A model generated the notes under the pieces. That model saw nothing but the letters and a program-made list of their open reading frames with translations, searched no databases and was not told the origin of the DNA. From assembly GCF_042453785.1 (NCBI RefSeq), contig NC_091670.1, positions 39,877,501 to 39,941,500 of the forward strand: 64,000 bases of DNA, in the 5' to 3' direction. Made by a program: the position numbers and the translations under genes. Source of the stretch: Malus domestica. Lineage: Eukaryota; Streptophyta; Magnoliopsida; Rosales; Rosaceae. Shown piece after piece: positions 12,806-24,646 of this stretch (the first letter of the stretch is position 1; the number at the start of each line of letters is the position of its first letter).

Positions 12806-12813
12806 ACCTCATT
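12806..12813. repeat. 8-bp target-site duplication, right copy (ACCTCATT)
   Basis: Matches 11672-11679 exactly. Confidence 0.85.
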
Positions 12814-14157
12814 ATCAATACAATCCAATATATATATATCTCTCTCTATAAAAATAATCATGTTATCATTTATATCTATTGATCTCTCATCCGTCGATCT
12901 TAAAAAATTTCATGGCCGAAAATGATCTTTCAATGATGGCAGTAACACATAAAAGAATTAATTCTAATGTTACAATTTTTTTTTTCACCAAACAATTGAG
13001 TGGGGGTATCCGCTCCTGGCCCTGAGGTGGTTCTGTCCAATGCAACAAACACTTGTATTACTGAATTAATTCAATTACACCTTTACTTTAAATACTTGAA
13101 TTTTCCTTGCCTCTCTCTGGCTGCAAGTCAACCATTCATATGCATGCAAGTAAACAGATTCGATAAGGGAATGGCCTTGAAGTAAATGAGTAAAAAAGTC
13201 AATAGTCAATCATACGTGCTGATTGATTAGCCAGCAAGTAGGCGTTCCAGGTGTACATGCAACATCCGGTATAAGTAGTGGTACGTAGGAAATACATGGC
13301 AACTACACATAAAAATGCGAAGGCACTATCCCTGTTAAGAAGACGGAGGAGGTAATGTTACCAGCATGCACGCCTGGATAACTTTTTTGTACCACCCATT
13401 TCGACACGAAACGATATGAAAATAACAGTTCATTATCGAGTCACCTGTTAAGAACTAATACGATAACGTTTGTCAGATTTAGACGTTAGGCATGATAATT
13501 TCTTGTATGATCTGTTAACCCGACACGGTCCGTTAATGAATTGGATTGTTTTCCAGCCACCTGTTAAAAAACAGTTAAGATAATGAGTTTGACGCGAGAT
13601 GATCTATTAAAATAAAAAGTATGACACGAACACAACAAATACGATCCGTTTACCATCTTAGTAGTAAATTGGTCGAAATATTCAAACTCACAATTTAATC
13701 TTGTGAAAAAAATTACGGTTTAATGAACTTTTGAAAAGTAGTCCAATGGGGGAAGATGATTTGTCTGCCTCTGTATTGTGCCACATGCATTTCTCCTTCT
13801 GGAAACACACTAAAGTTTGGAGGAAAATTCTCCCGGTACTCAAACACAAGATATGGACGATGCAACCACCAAGTTATACAATATATTCAGGAAAAAGTCA
13901 CACCATTGACTGTCAACATAAATCATGATAATTTAGTTTCATTACCTGCATAATTAAATATGATAAATACTCGGGTGCATTTATTTCGTATATCGACAAA
14001 TTGAAAAAAAATGAGCAATTTTGATTACAATATGTGCACAATAAAAAGGTTGGACAAGGCGGTGCACCCTAGTGTGAGTTTAAGTATTGTTCGATTAATA
14101 GATTTTCGGTCCCGACGTACTTAATTTTACATATTAACTCATATTTATAGACACATG
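12814..14157. other. Intergenic DNA with dispersed-repeat remnants
   Basis: No gene seen. The part near 13390-13660 (TGTTAACCCGACACGG, ATGACACGAACACAAC) looks like a diverged dispersed repeat common in plant genomes. No ends could be defined. Confidence 0.4.
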
Positions 14158-14352
14158 ATTAGTTGGTCTAGCGACACTTAGTCTCTACTTTATTTGAAGA
14201 AGGTCTCAAATTTGACTCATAAGCATGCGACTACGTTACATTATAATAGTAAGGTCGATACTATGTTGTAATATTTTATAGCATGTTGTAAGAGTATACT
14301 TGGAAGTTGTAAAAATTAAAAATCCATATTGTTTGTCCCAAAAAAAAAAAAT
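14158..14352 (+). repeat. Probable tRNA-derived SINE ending in poly-A
   Basis: It begins near TAGTTGGTCTAGCGACA (A-box-like), carries GGTCTCAAATTTGACTC (B-box-like) about 40 bases on, and ends in a poly-A at 14340-14352. Diverged; target-site duplication not resolved. Confidence 0.45.
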
Positions 14353-14516
14353 TAACAGATAAAAACATACTTTAAGCTACTGTTGGGCCATAGGCCCATT
14401 TACAAAATAATCGGGGCTTAATGTAGAGAGAGTTTCTCAATTTTTGGAGACTCAAATTGCACCAGTCCATCCATGTATGAGGCCGACGTTGACCTATCCA
14501 ATCTGCTATATAATTT

Positions 14517-14624
14517 TTTTTGTCAAATAATAAATTTCGTTACATTAACTACCAACAGAGTTCGTACCCATGTCGTCATGCAAGAGCTTAACACCTTTCT
14601 TATACTATGATAAAGGGTCACTTG
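14517..14624 (-). mobile_element. SINE with 18-bp target-site duplication
   Basis: An 18-bp repeat, CAATCTGCTATATAATTT, occurs at 14499-14516 and again at 14625-14642. Between them lies a 108-base insert whose minus strand carries a pol III B-box-like GGTACGAACTC and ends in a short A run (plus-strand T run at 14517). Long direct duplications plus a 3' A tail are the mark of LINE-dependent retroposition. A related copy flanks the Gypsy element at 38990-39068 and 47785-47815. Confidence 0.8.
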
Positions 14625-14767
14625 CAATCTGCTATATAATTTCAGTACTCTATATTTATTATTGTATATATTTTTTATAGTCATAGGACTGAATACATCA
14701 CTGACAAATAAAAATAAATATAAATAGATAAGGGAGCTCGAGAGACACAGAAAAAATATATAAATTA

Positions 14768-14912
14768 TTCTTCACTTGTAGGTGAGAGATCTTATATTCG
14801 ATTATCGCCAGAAGTGAGTTTGAACCACATTATTGCTAGCACATTGTAACGCTAAACACACTCCCTTATTCTTAATGTAGATAATATCGTTAGTTCAAAA
14901 AAAAAAAAAAAT
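14768..14912 (+). repeat. SINE copy, Rosaceae-type family
   Basis: A B-box-like TATTCGATTATCGCC is followed by GTTTGAACCACATTATTG and a conserved 3' block TGTAGATAATATCG, ending in poly-A (14899-14912). I recall close relatives as frequent in apple and pear DNA. A more diverged copy lies at 15495-15634. Confidence 0.55.
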
Positions 14913-15494
14913 GAGCTCCTAAGTTAAGAACTTATAAATCGGACCAGATAAAACGAGACTCCATAGGGTTTCATGGGTCATAGCCATGCGTATGACAATC
15001 TCTAGCACCACCAAGCAAGTGGTCCACTCCACTGCCACCGTTGGCGTGGTGGTTCAGCCGCACGGAGAGGAGTAGCATTGATTAAAGGTGGCGAAGTCGT
15101 GGTCTGGCCTGGTCCCTAATTGCCTATTGGGAAGCACATTGGAAAGTTTTGGCACATGATTTTCAATTATTTAACAATACAAGTCATGTTTGAAATTTCT
15201 TCATTGATATTTATGTGGAAATATCGGAAAAATCCAAGAAATATTAGAAAGGGGAGCGAAGTATTCACAAGATATTGGAGAAACTCTTAATTTTTGACTA
15301 AAATTAACAGATTTTATCAATATTTTAAACATATCGATTAAATTGACAAATTGACATATGACATTCCCTAAACTGTTATTTTAAATGTCCACATTTTTTA
15401 GCAAATTTCCATTGAAGGCAACCGATATCAACATATTTATTGATATTTTCACACAATTGTACATCGATATTTTCACAGATAGTGATATATTAAG

Positions 15495-15634
15495 CACTGC
15501 TTGTATGTAAAAGGTCTTAAATTTGAACCTCAACAAAGATGAACTTAAACCAAATTAATATAATTACTGATTGTGAAATTTAGCTCACTCTCTCACCTAT
15601 TAATGTAGATAATATCGAATGTATATAAAAAAAA
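15495..15634 (+). repeat. Diverged SINE copy
   Basis: Shares AAGGTCTTAAATTTGAACC and the 3' block AATGTAGATAATATCGAA with the copy at 14768, then a poly-A run. Confidence 0.45.
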
Positions 15635-17819
15635 ACAATACACAACACTTACGTGTCTCGTAAAGGGATTGGAACGATTTAGACGTGTTTTAATTTTAAA
15701 ACCAACCATTATTTATTGCATAGTAATATAGATAATCAGTGATTAGTGGTGGCCTTTTTCTAATTAATTCATGTCACTATTAACTTTCAATAATTGGAAG
15801 GAATGAATTTGACGAATGTTTTAAACCTTGGCTACTGTGCTTATCCAAGTTGCATCAAATTAATCAATTTGCAACTTGGACTTTTTAATTTGAATTGAAT
15901 TTTTATTTTTTATTTTTGAAAACTTATTTATGAGCATTGAAAACTTTCCAAATCAAACGAAAATAAATAAGAGGAGAGATTGCATCAAATGAAAGTTATG
16001 CTCCCTTTGAGTACTAGCATGACAAGTGGCTTGAAAAGCTGAAGCCCAAATTCACAATATTGGAGAAAAGACGAACCAAACACAGTACTTCGAATGTAAA
16101 GGTAAACTCTCTATACTAACTAGAAGAGTCTTGCACTTTGTCCACTTTTCAAAGAAGTAACAGATCGAGAAACGTATTGCCTAGCACATATACTTCTATT
16201 ATCGATACATAGTTATATGAGACGACGTATTAATTGAAAACATTACAGATATGAACGTTCGTATACGCAAAAACAGAAAAAGACGCATCTGATTTTGTAT
16301 GTTGAAAACTTTTTATCTTATGGTCAAGATTTCATCACCCATTACATAATTGAGAGGATTTTCCAACTTTCCCAGAAACGTCATAGCACACTCTAGCCAA
16401 ACCAAGTAGGAAGAAACAACCTTGTTAGCACAACCCCACCCCCACCAAGGAGGACAGTTTTGACGTTCCAATTTCGACAAGTACTTTCTGTTTTTCCGGT
16501 GGAAAAGTTTGTACTTGGTACTCAACCATTAAACTGCGCACAAGTAAATAATTGTACTGTTACTGACATGTCAATGTGATTGTGGAAGTTTTCGGAGCAG
16601 CTGGTGACCTCGCTACGACAGTTTACTTTTTTGGCAGCGGTTTGGATGACTTACAGAGACATTGCAGCCTAACCAATATCAAGAATCGAATACAAAACTT
16701 GCTATGTGGAATACGAGTTTAAAATCATCCTCCTAACCCAGTGGTGGTTAAGGTGTTGTAGAAGTTGGCATGTTGGCTTAGTATCTTCTTCCTATTACAC
16801 GATTGTTATAAGAGTTTTTATCTTTCGCATGATCTCACTATACTGAACGCATCGGTTTATATCTTTTGTCCTTTCTAGCAATGTCTTGGAGCATACGTGG
16901 TTAACCAATTGAAGGCTAGAAACCAAAAGTATTAAGCTGTAAACAATAGTTTTACAGTTAGATTTTAGTTGCGTCAAATACATATATTCACATAATTATA
17001 GTTGATCGTCGATAATAACTATATTAAATACATATAAATATCGTACACCATCTCACATTGCTAAACGTCTCGATTTGAGCTTAGGCCAGCCCGAAAGATG
17101 AATACGGCATGAGTGAGACAAGGTGACGGCGTCTGGTTGTTAACATCGGGCACATGGCGCAGGTTAGGCAATCATAAATTCCCATGCTTTCATTTAAAAT
17201 ATTTCCACAAATTTGGACAAGATATATAAATCCCAAGAATTTTTTCGGAAAATCATCCCCTCAAAATTAGCATAATAAAAAGGAAAGGGAAAAAGAACTT
17301 TGATTTGTATGTAAATTGTGATCCCAGATTCCTTCATACAAGAAAACTAGATTTCATAAAAGCCTAGATTTGTGCTATAAAGTATAAACCCTACAAACCG
17401 AATGCACCAATCCCTAATTTTCCACCCATTGACAGAGTTCAAATTTCATTGATTTCAGTGATTGGAGCAAAATTTTGTTCGTTTTCTGCAAAACTCGATT
17501 CCCAGAAGCATTTTTGTTCTTGCTCGTCATTTCCCAACTTTGAATTTTGGTTTTTGGATTCGACAATAAAAAAGGAGAGTTTTTGGAAACGCTGAGTTCT
17601 GAGTGTTGTTTCAGTGCAATTGGGCAGCAGGGGAGCTTGCGATTCAGTGAAATTTGGGAGTGAAACTTGATTCTGGGGCCGATTTGGTGAGTTGGGTCGT
17701 TGAAGTTTTGGGTTTCTGATCGAGAAAAAAATCTGGGTTTTTGGGAGATTTTTGAATGATTGGGCTGGGATTGGGAGGAGGAGGGAGATGAGAGGGGCAC
17801 ATGAAGGTTTGGATCAACA
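15635..17819. other. Intergenic DNA and MUCI70-like promoter/5' UTR
   Basis: No gene recognised to about 17280. From about 17290 to 17819 the composition changes to a transcribed-looking leader; this is probably the promoter and 5' UTR of the glycosyltransferase starting at 17820. Confidence 0.5.
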
Positions 17820-20800
17820 ATGACTGGAGGGTCATTGGGGATTCGATCAGGGAGTTATGGTTCTTTGGATAAACAGCTACACAACAACATCAACAGCATC
17901 AACGGAGTGTTGCCAATCCAATCTGCGCGTAAGCCTTCGAAAATGCTCAAGGAGAAGGAGAGGTTGTTCCACTGGATCTGCAAGTTTGCCGGCCGGAAGA
18001 AGGTTGGAATGCTGCTGCTCTGCCTCATCTCCGCAGCGGTTTTTGTCTGGGTTTTGTACGTTGGAAAAGGTTCGGCATTCGTTTTCCTGTGCATGTTTGA
18101 TTTTTTTATAAGTTAATTTGGTTCTGTTTTAGTTGTATCTGTTGATGAGGGTATTGGGTTGTTTGAGTTGATCCTAGTTGATTTGGATATAATTATTCTT
18201 CTGTGTTAGTTGATTGAGTTCGAATTTGAAGCTGGGGAAGTGAATTGGGTCGAATGCTAGTTATCAACTGAGAGCAAAAGATTAGTCTTAGCAAATTGAT
18301 TAAGCTAACCTTAAAGTCGAGCACTGCATTTCGCACAGCTTTTGTAAATTATGCTGGGAAAATCACTATATTACCATTATTTTCAAGAGATACTTCTAGT
18401 ATGACAGTGTGGAATGAATTTTTATCTGCATTAATATTGGCTTCCTTATCTGGTAGTATAAAAATCTTCTTTTAGTCGAAATTCCTCATACTAAGTTCAT
18501 TTCTTAGACTAAAAGATGTTTCCTTGTGTAAGTAATATACGCTTATCTGCTCATATATAGGTGAAGACGGACAAGATGTTGTCAGTGTCGGAAACATTAG
18601 TGTTAACAACAGCATCACTTTAAGTTTTTCTGAATCCTCGCGAAAACATGGACCTGAAAGTAACAACATGACTTTTTCGCTGGCGTTGCCTCCTCCTCCT
18701 CCTGCTGTTTTTCTGGGTTACACTCTTCCTCCTGGACATCCATGTAATACATTCACTTTGCCTCCCCCACCAGCAGATAAAAAAAGAACTGGACCACGAC
18801 GTAAGTTTCTACATTTTCTTTGTTTTTGGTTATGCTAGATTTTCCTCTTCTCTGGAAAAAACTATTTTTCCGTTACTTAAACTTAAAGATGGCAGGAATA
18901 TTTGGCACTGAGATAGGTTAACAACTCATGTGATGTTGCTGAGTTTTATTCCTTCTTTACTTTTCAGCTTGTCCAGTATGTTACCTTCCTGTGGAAGAAG
19001 CCATAGCCTTGATGCCCAAGGTCCCTTCATATTCTCCAGTTCTGAAGAATTTAACATACATTTATGAAGAAAATTTATCTAGAAAAACAGAATTTGGAGG
19101 CTCAGAGTTTGGTGGATACCCTACATTGAAGCAAAGGAGTGATTCATATGATATAAGAGAGTCAATGAGTGTGCATTGTGGGTATGTGTTTCTTCCTTTT
19201 TGCTTTACCTTGGTCAAGTTTTCTGTTTTTATTTTTCAGACCTGACTTTTGTTTTTTGAATTAGTTAGTCTTATAGTAATGAGCTTCCATTGGCCCTTCA
19301 CTCATTTAAGTATACTGTGCATTTTGCTTGACGGATTTGAGCATCAATCAGATTTGTTAGAGGAAGTAAACCTGGCCGGAATACTGGATATGATCTGGAT
19401 GAGATTGACCTAAATGATATGGAGCAGTGTAATGGTGTGGTTGTTGCATCGGCTATATTTGGTAATATGCAGTATAATGTTAATTCAACTTTCTGTTAGA
19501 TATATTGGTGGATTCCTTATCAATTGAATTTGTTTTCATCAGGAAATTTTGATGAGATAAACCAGCCAAGGAACATTAGTGATTATTCCAAGGAGACCGT
19601 TTGCTTCTACATGTTTATAGATGATGTGACAGAAGCTTACTTGAGAACATCTGGGAAAATGGGCGGCGATAGGAAAGTTGGTATATGGAGAACTGTGGTT
19701 GTGCATAACCCTCCTTACACGGATGGAAGGCGCACTGGGAAGGTAAGATTTCTAATTTTTTGTGAGCAAATTTTATCGACTCTAGAGTAGAGTTGTCTTG
19801 GGAATAGTTGCCTGAATTGGCTCTTTGGTTATGAATTATCTGTAGACAGGTGTTTATCATGTTGTGCAAGATTTAGATCTTAAGTGGACATTAAAATTAT
19901 TTGGGAACATGTAAGATATCATTCAGCTTCTCTAAAAGGAAAAAATGAGTATAGTGTGAATGGTTGTGTTTCCGTGCATTTAAATGTGTCAATAAGATAA
20001 TGGGGCTTTCTTTGCAGAATGCTGTGTTTTATGTACATTTTTAGTACCTTGACATAACTTTGACACAGATTACATCTTTTGCAGATTCCTAAGCTTTTAG
20101 TGCATAGGATGTTTCCTAATGCCCGTTTTTCCTTATGGATTGATGGGAAACTTGAACTTGTCGTGGATCCGTATCAAATTCTTGAAAGGTATATCTGATT
20201 GAAAGTTTCACAAATATCTAGCCATCTTAATTTATTTATAGGTTATTTTTTTCACCCAAAAATAAAATAAAATTACAGCTTAGTCTTTCACTTTCTATCA
20301 TGATAAATAGGTCTTCGTAATTTTTGTTTTTCGAAAATTACCCTGAGTATGGAATATCATCAGTGTCTTGTTCAACATTTTGGCAAGTCTGCTTCGAAGA
20401 AACATCCAAATGTCCAGATGCAAAATACCACCATCATAGTAATGTTGTCAAACAAGTTCATTTGTAATATGATATCTTTTGTTCAATTTCCTGGTTACAT
20501 CTTTCAGATGCAATTTTGCTGCTTACAACCACGTCTAACTGTGGCACATTGATATATTATCATATGCTTTGCTTAACTTACAAAATCGCTTTCCAGTTAG
20601 TGCTTTGAGTCCTGAAAGCTTCTTTCCCCTATTTGACTGTCCTTTACGTTTGCCCCACCATTCACATTTGTGCGAATAAAATCAAAATGATCCTCCAGTA
20701 CGGATGAAACCCCCCCCTCAAACACGACAAGATATTTGAGTCTTACTAAACTTATGTTAGATCCTGTCCATTTATGTACTCCTATCATTTGGATACGAAA

Positions 20801-21799
20801 CATCAGATTGAAAAGCAATTATGTTCCCAGTTCACGGAAGGGGCTTTGCTCTTTTACGCCAAGCCTTATTCAGCCTGGTTTTACAAGCATTCATGCTGAT
20901 ACATCCTTTAAATTTAACCTATATTTCAGGTTCTTGTGGAGAAAGAATGCAACTTTTGCGATTTCTAGACATTATAAACGCTTTGACGTGTTTACTGAAG
21001 CTGAGGCAAATAAAGCTGCTGGAAAATACGACAATGCCTCTATTGACTTTCAGGTTGAATTTTACAAAAAGGAAGGTTTGACCCCATATTCTGAGGAAAA
21101 GCTTCCCATTACAAGTGGTAGGTGGACCTTTCACTCTGTTAAAACATTTCGTGTTTGTTTCGCTTTACCAAGTTTCCTTGTTTTGGTCTTGCTGCAGACG
21201 TTCCTGAAGGATGTGTTATAATAAGGGAGCATGTCCCTATCAGCAACCTTGCCGCTTGTCTTTGGTTCCATGAAGTTGATCGTTTTACTTCCAGGGATCA
21301 GATTAGTTTTTCCACAGTGAGAGACCACATTCGCGAAAAGACAAACTGGACTATCAATATGTTCTACGACTGTGAAAGACGCAATTTTGTTGTTCAGGTA
21401 TGCATGTATATGTTTTGGAAGTACGGGTTTTTTTCCCTTTGGGAGGGATGTATGGGGGTTTCTGGGTGCTATTGCATTTCGATTCTCTCTTTCTCATGTT
21501 CCTCGATGCATTTTGTGTGTGTTTTTCACTGTCTACAGAAATATCATAGAGATGTATTGGAGCACATGGCTCCTCCTCTTCCTAAGGCTGTTCCTCCACC
21601 ACCGCTATTACCACCACCACCACCGTCACCCCCAGCTTTAAGTAACGAACCACCAGTTAAACCATCAACCGAAACTTCACCCGAGAGCATTGTAAAAGCC
21701 CCAGGTAAGAGGCCTCCAAGGCGTGGGAGAGATAGAAGGTCGGGCTCTAGACGTCACCGCAAAATCGTGGCCGGTGCTAGAGACATCGATTCAAGTTAA
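17820..21799 (+). CDS. MUCI70-like: MUCI70/TOD1-like DUF616 glycosyltransferase
   Basis: Nine exons: 17820-18069, 18561-18800, 18968-19181, 19352-19461, 19543-19742, 20085-20188, 20930-21117, 21198-21397, 21539-21799 (1767 nt, 588 aa). All junctions are GT-AG with matching phase. Type II Golgi topology: basic cytosolic N terminus starting MTGGSLGIRSGSYGSLD, one transmembrane helix at about 62-80, a proline-rich stem (LALPPPPPAVF), then the DUF616 domain with CPVCYLPVEEAIALMP, VVVASAIFGNFDEINQP, CFYMFIDD, FPNARFSLWIDGKLELVVDP and AISRHYKRFDVF. The C-terminal tail is proline-rich then strongly basic (GKRPPRRGRDRRSGSRRHRK). In Arabidopsis, relatives act in seed-mucilage and pectin or xylan synthesis (MUCI70) or were described as TOD1 in pollen. 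The start is chosen because MTGGSLG is a conserved N terminus. Substrate is unknown from sequence. Confidence 0.92.
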
Positions 21800-22813
21800 A
21801 AGTTTTGTTCAAGAAAGTTACATCATTCTTTAGACCTCCCCCTTCCGAAACTTGTTCACGGCGGTGGGGGCGGCGGTTACGGAGGATTTGTGCAAGATGA
21901 GAGTGTCCTAGCTCTGCTTCAACATGGAGCGGCTTTCTCCTCATTCTTTCTACCTTTTGGAATATTGTCTCAGTTTTTTTACTCAATTTTTTGTTGTATA
22001 TATAGAAGTATAATTTTTCCAAATAAATTATGAAAAATATGGCTTGCTACCAAAATACCCCCTCATGTGCAATGGCCCATTTTGTCCTTTAATTACCATT
22101 GTACCCCCACCCAAAATTATATACTAGTAGATGTCTCTTAATTTGAAAAATCAATATTTTTTTTTTGTCTTTAATTCTTAATCTGAAAAGGTCAAGATAA
22201 ACAACATTTGTGTTTTTCTACTGTCAATCAAACACGTGGACACCAGTTAGTAAGTTAAGACGACGCATATTATGTTCGTGAGCTCATCGTACAATTTTAT
22301 ATTTGAAAATTTATTTCAATTTTTTTGGTGGGGGTTTGGTTTCGAACAGCCCAAAAACACTATCTGAGAAGTACAAACCAGACGATTTTTAGAAATTCCT
22401 AAAATATCAGTAGACAAAAAATCACCAATCCAAATAGGTGGTTCTTCGAGAAAACAAAAGCCCATATCAAATTATCAATGTTGTAGCTCCAATTGGTATG
22501 TAACAAAATTCTTCTCTGTAAATATGCTTGAGCTGAGAGTATTTGAATTGGTTCAAAATCTCATGATAAATACGTAAAAGAGAAGAAAGAGGATGAAAAT
22601 TATCGACCTCTACATAGCCAGCAATAGAATGAACTGAAGGATCATTCTTTCTTTTAGGTCATCACAGGACGATTCTTCAAAAATATCTTCTGATCCGTTT
22701 TTACCTCTCATACGTTCCTCTCAAAATGAACGTAAGGATACACCACCCTATCTTCAAACCCAAAGGTGTTGTTTATTTGTTATTTGGTCCGTCAGTAGAC
22801 AAGATGCTCTTAA
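21800..22813. other. 3' flank of the glycosyltransferase gene; no further gene
   Basis: The first 200-250 bases are likely its 3' UTR. The rest is AT-rich DNA with no gene or clear repeat ends. Confidence 0.5.
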
Positions 22814-23189
22814 GGCTGGTTTGGTATTGCTGTGCTTTGAAAAAAAGCTGCTGTGAGAATAAGCGGCTGTGCTGTGAGAATAAACGGCTGTGAAATAAAT
22901 CAGCAGAGTGTTTGGTAAACTTTTTTGTAAAAATGCTTTTGGAAAAAAAAAAGCAGTCTAATAGTGGGTCTTTTCATTAAAGAAGCACTGTAGCTCCGTG
23001 TGCTTTGAAAAAAAGCCAGTTTTTCAAAGCTACAAATAGCAGCTTCAGCTTTTTCCTTTGATTTCAGCTTATTCTCACAGCAGCTTCCAAAATAAGCCTT
23101 TTTTTTTTCAGTTTACCAAACACCTAAAACCCTCACAGCTTTTTTTCATGGGTGCTTTTTTTTTAAGCACCTCACTTCCAAACTAGGTC
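22814..23189. mobile_element. Tourist-like (PIF/Harbinger) MITE, about 376 bp
   Basis: Termini GGCTGGTTTGG (left) and CCAAACTAGGTC (right) form the inverted repeat. Both ends sit against TTA/TAA (the hexamer TCTTAA spans each junction), the 3-bp target typical of PIF/Harbinger. Interior arms repeat AGCTGCTGTGAGAATAAGC and its inverse (GCTTATTCTCACAGCAGCTT). No coding capacity. It lies 300 bases upstream of the next gene's uORF. Confidence 0.75.
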
Positions 23190-23547
23190 TTAATCTTTAT
23201 ATCAACCGATTTGAAACAGTAGGTCCCAGTTGGAATCTGTCGGTACCACTAGGATCTCGCCACGTTTCCATCCCAAGACAAAATGGACCCCATCCGGGTC
23301 CCACTGGATCCTTATCCTTGCTGCACTCGCTCATCACCGTATCAACAACAAAACCAAGAACACATTTTTCACTTTTATCTCCTGAATTAAAAATTAAACC
23401 AAAAAGAAAATAAATTTGAAAAAACGTTATCAATTAATTATTTTTCTCCTTCACCTTCTTCCCAATTTCTCAGAAACCAAAGGGTTGATCAATGTCATCG
23501 CCGGCGCCGACACCTCGATAACTCGATCCCAGCCGTCCGATTGATCG
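23190..23547 (+). promoter_or_regulatory. Promoter/5' leader of the small membrane-protein gene
   Basis: Sequence between the MITE and the ATG at 23548. It holds the short upstream frame at 23492-23521. No TATA box was confidently chosen. Confidence 0.45.
23492..23521 (+). CDS. Nine-residue uORF duplicating the downstream start
   Basis: An upstream ATG opens a nine-codon frame, MSSPAPTPR, then TAA. Its DNA context (ATGTCATCGCCGGCGCCG) is identical for 18 bases to the main start at 23548, so the start region looks duplicated in tandem with a 56-base offset. Whether it is translated depends on where transcription starts. Confidence 0.5.
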   Translation: MSSPAPTPR

Positions 23548-23994
23548 ATGTCATCGCCGGCGCCGTCGTCGGCCTTCTTCGTCATCTGCCTCCTCCACTC
23601 CCTAATCGCCATATCCTGCGGAGCCCTCATGATGTTCTACATGACGGAGGTCTACACCTTCGGGCACGGGACCGAGACCGCCCAGAAGCTGATGGGGTCC
23701 ACCCCCCACGACCAGCTCCTGATTCGGACCTGCGACTCCTTCTCCGGCCTCCTCCTCTTCGCGATCGGCTTCCTGCTGCTCATGGTCTCCTTCGTGAAGG
23801 ATCGCGAGTTCCAGACCTTCTTCGCCAAGGGGTGCACGGTGCTTCACGTTTTCATGGCTCTGTGGCGGTGCTACTTCGAGCGGCGGGTGGAGGACCTCGC
23901 CTGGGACTGGCTGAGGCAGACGGTCGGCGACGTCTTGCTGGCTGCGTCTTGGGTTTTCTTCCTTGTTTTCTCCTGGAGAGAAAAGTACGACTAA
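23548..23994 (+). CDS. Small four-helix membrane protein, unknown function
   Basis: One exon, 148 aa, GC-rich compared with its flanks. Hydrophobic segments at about residues 7-29, 63-83, 93-110 and 127-142 suggest four transmembrane helices. Charged loops include KDREF and the C-terminal SWREKYD. I know similar proteins only as uncharacterised plant membrane proteins and assign no function. The Met at 23548 is chosen because the reading frame opens cleanly there; the preceding in-frame sequence is interrupted. Long shadow frames on both strands result from the high GC content. Confidence 0.85.
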   Translation: MSSPAPSSAFFVICLLHSLIAISCGALMMFYMTEVYTFGHGTETAQKLMGSTPHDQLLIRTCDSFSGLLLFAIGFLLLMVSFVKDREFQTFFAKGCTVLHVFMALWRCYFERRVEDLAWDWLRQTVGDVLLAASWVFFLVFSWREKYD

Positions 23995-24646
23995 GCCCCT
24001 CTTCTTCCTCGTTATTTACGGCTTCTTTTTTTGTTATATGTTGTTAATTTGCTTTTTGGTTCGGTCACATGTTAGTGGAATATTGGTCATCTTTGTTGTA
24101 AATATTTACCTTTGTGGATAATGAAAGTTGAAACACATCATCCTTTGGTGGTCATTTTTGTTCATATGCCATGCAATTTATGTTTATTCGAGCGATATTC
24201 TAATCTAAACGAAGCTGAAACTGCGGGAGGAAAATCCGGACTCGTGTGTAGTTGGGCGAGTACGTTGCTCTAGCTAACTTGGCTATGCCCAGGTGTGTCG
24301 TTTTTGTTTATATTAAAGCATATGACTTGGTGACTGATAAAACATTGCCTTGAAGGCTTGAACTTATCAGCTGATGCTCATAAGTGTGTGTATCTTGAAT
24401 CTTGACGGCAGTTAAAATGTGTTGAAATCGGAATTTGGATTTACAGGAATTTAAAGGGGTTTTAAGTGGTGGAGTTTTTCGTCTCTGGCCGGTATCTGTA
24501 GCCGTGATTGTATCTGCATAATCCTGATGCATTATGGTTTTTGTTGGAATTGTGCTATTTGGGATTGCAAATCTGCTTCTTCTCATGAACTGGAGTACTG
24601 AACTGCTAGAAATCTAGTTGAGAAATTACTGTTTGTTTCATTAACC
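23995..24646. other. Convergent 3' flanks
   Basis: Between the plus-strand membrane protein and the minus-strand lipoxygenase, both transcribed toward this interval. It presumably holds the two 3' UTRs. No other gene seen. Confidence 0.5.

Noticed and set aside
14150..14200. Functional tRNA gene
   Set aside because: A- and B-box-like text is present but no cloverleaf could be drawn and a poly-A tail follows; a SINE fits better.
23541..24047. 168-residue frame overlapping the membrane-protein gene, plus minus-strand frames there
   Set aside because: Shadow frames of a GC-rich exon; low-complexity Arg/Pro/Leu composition, no family features.
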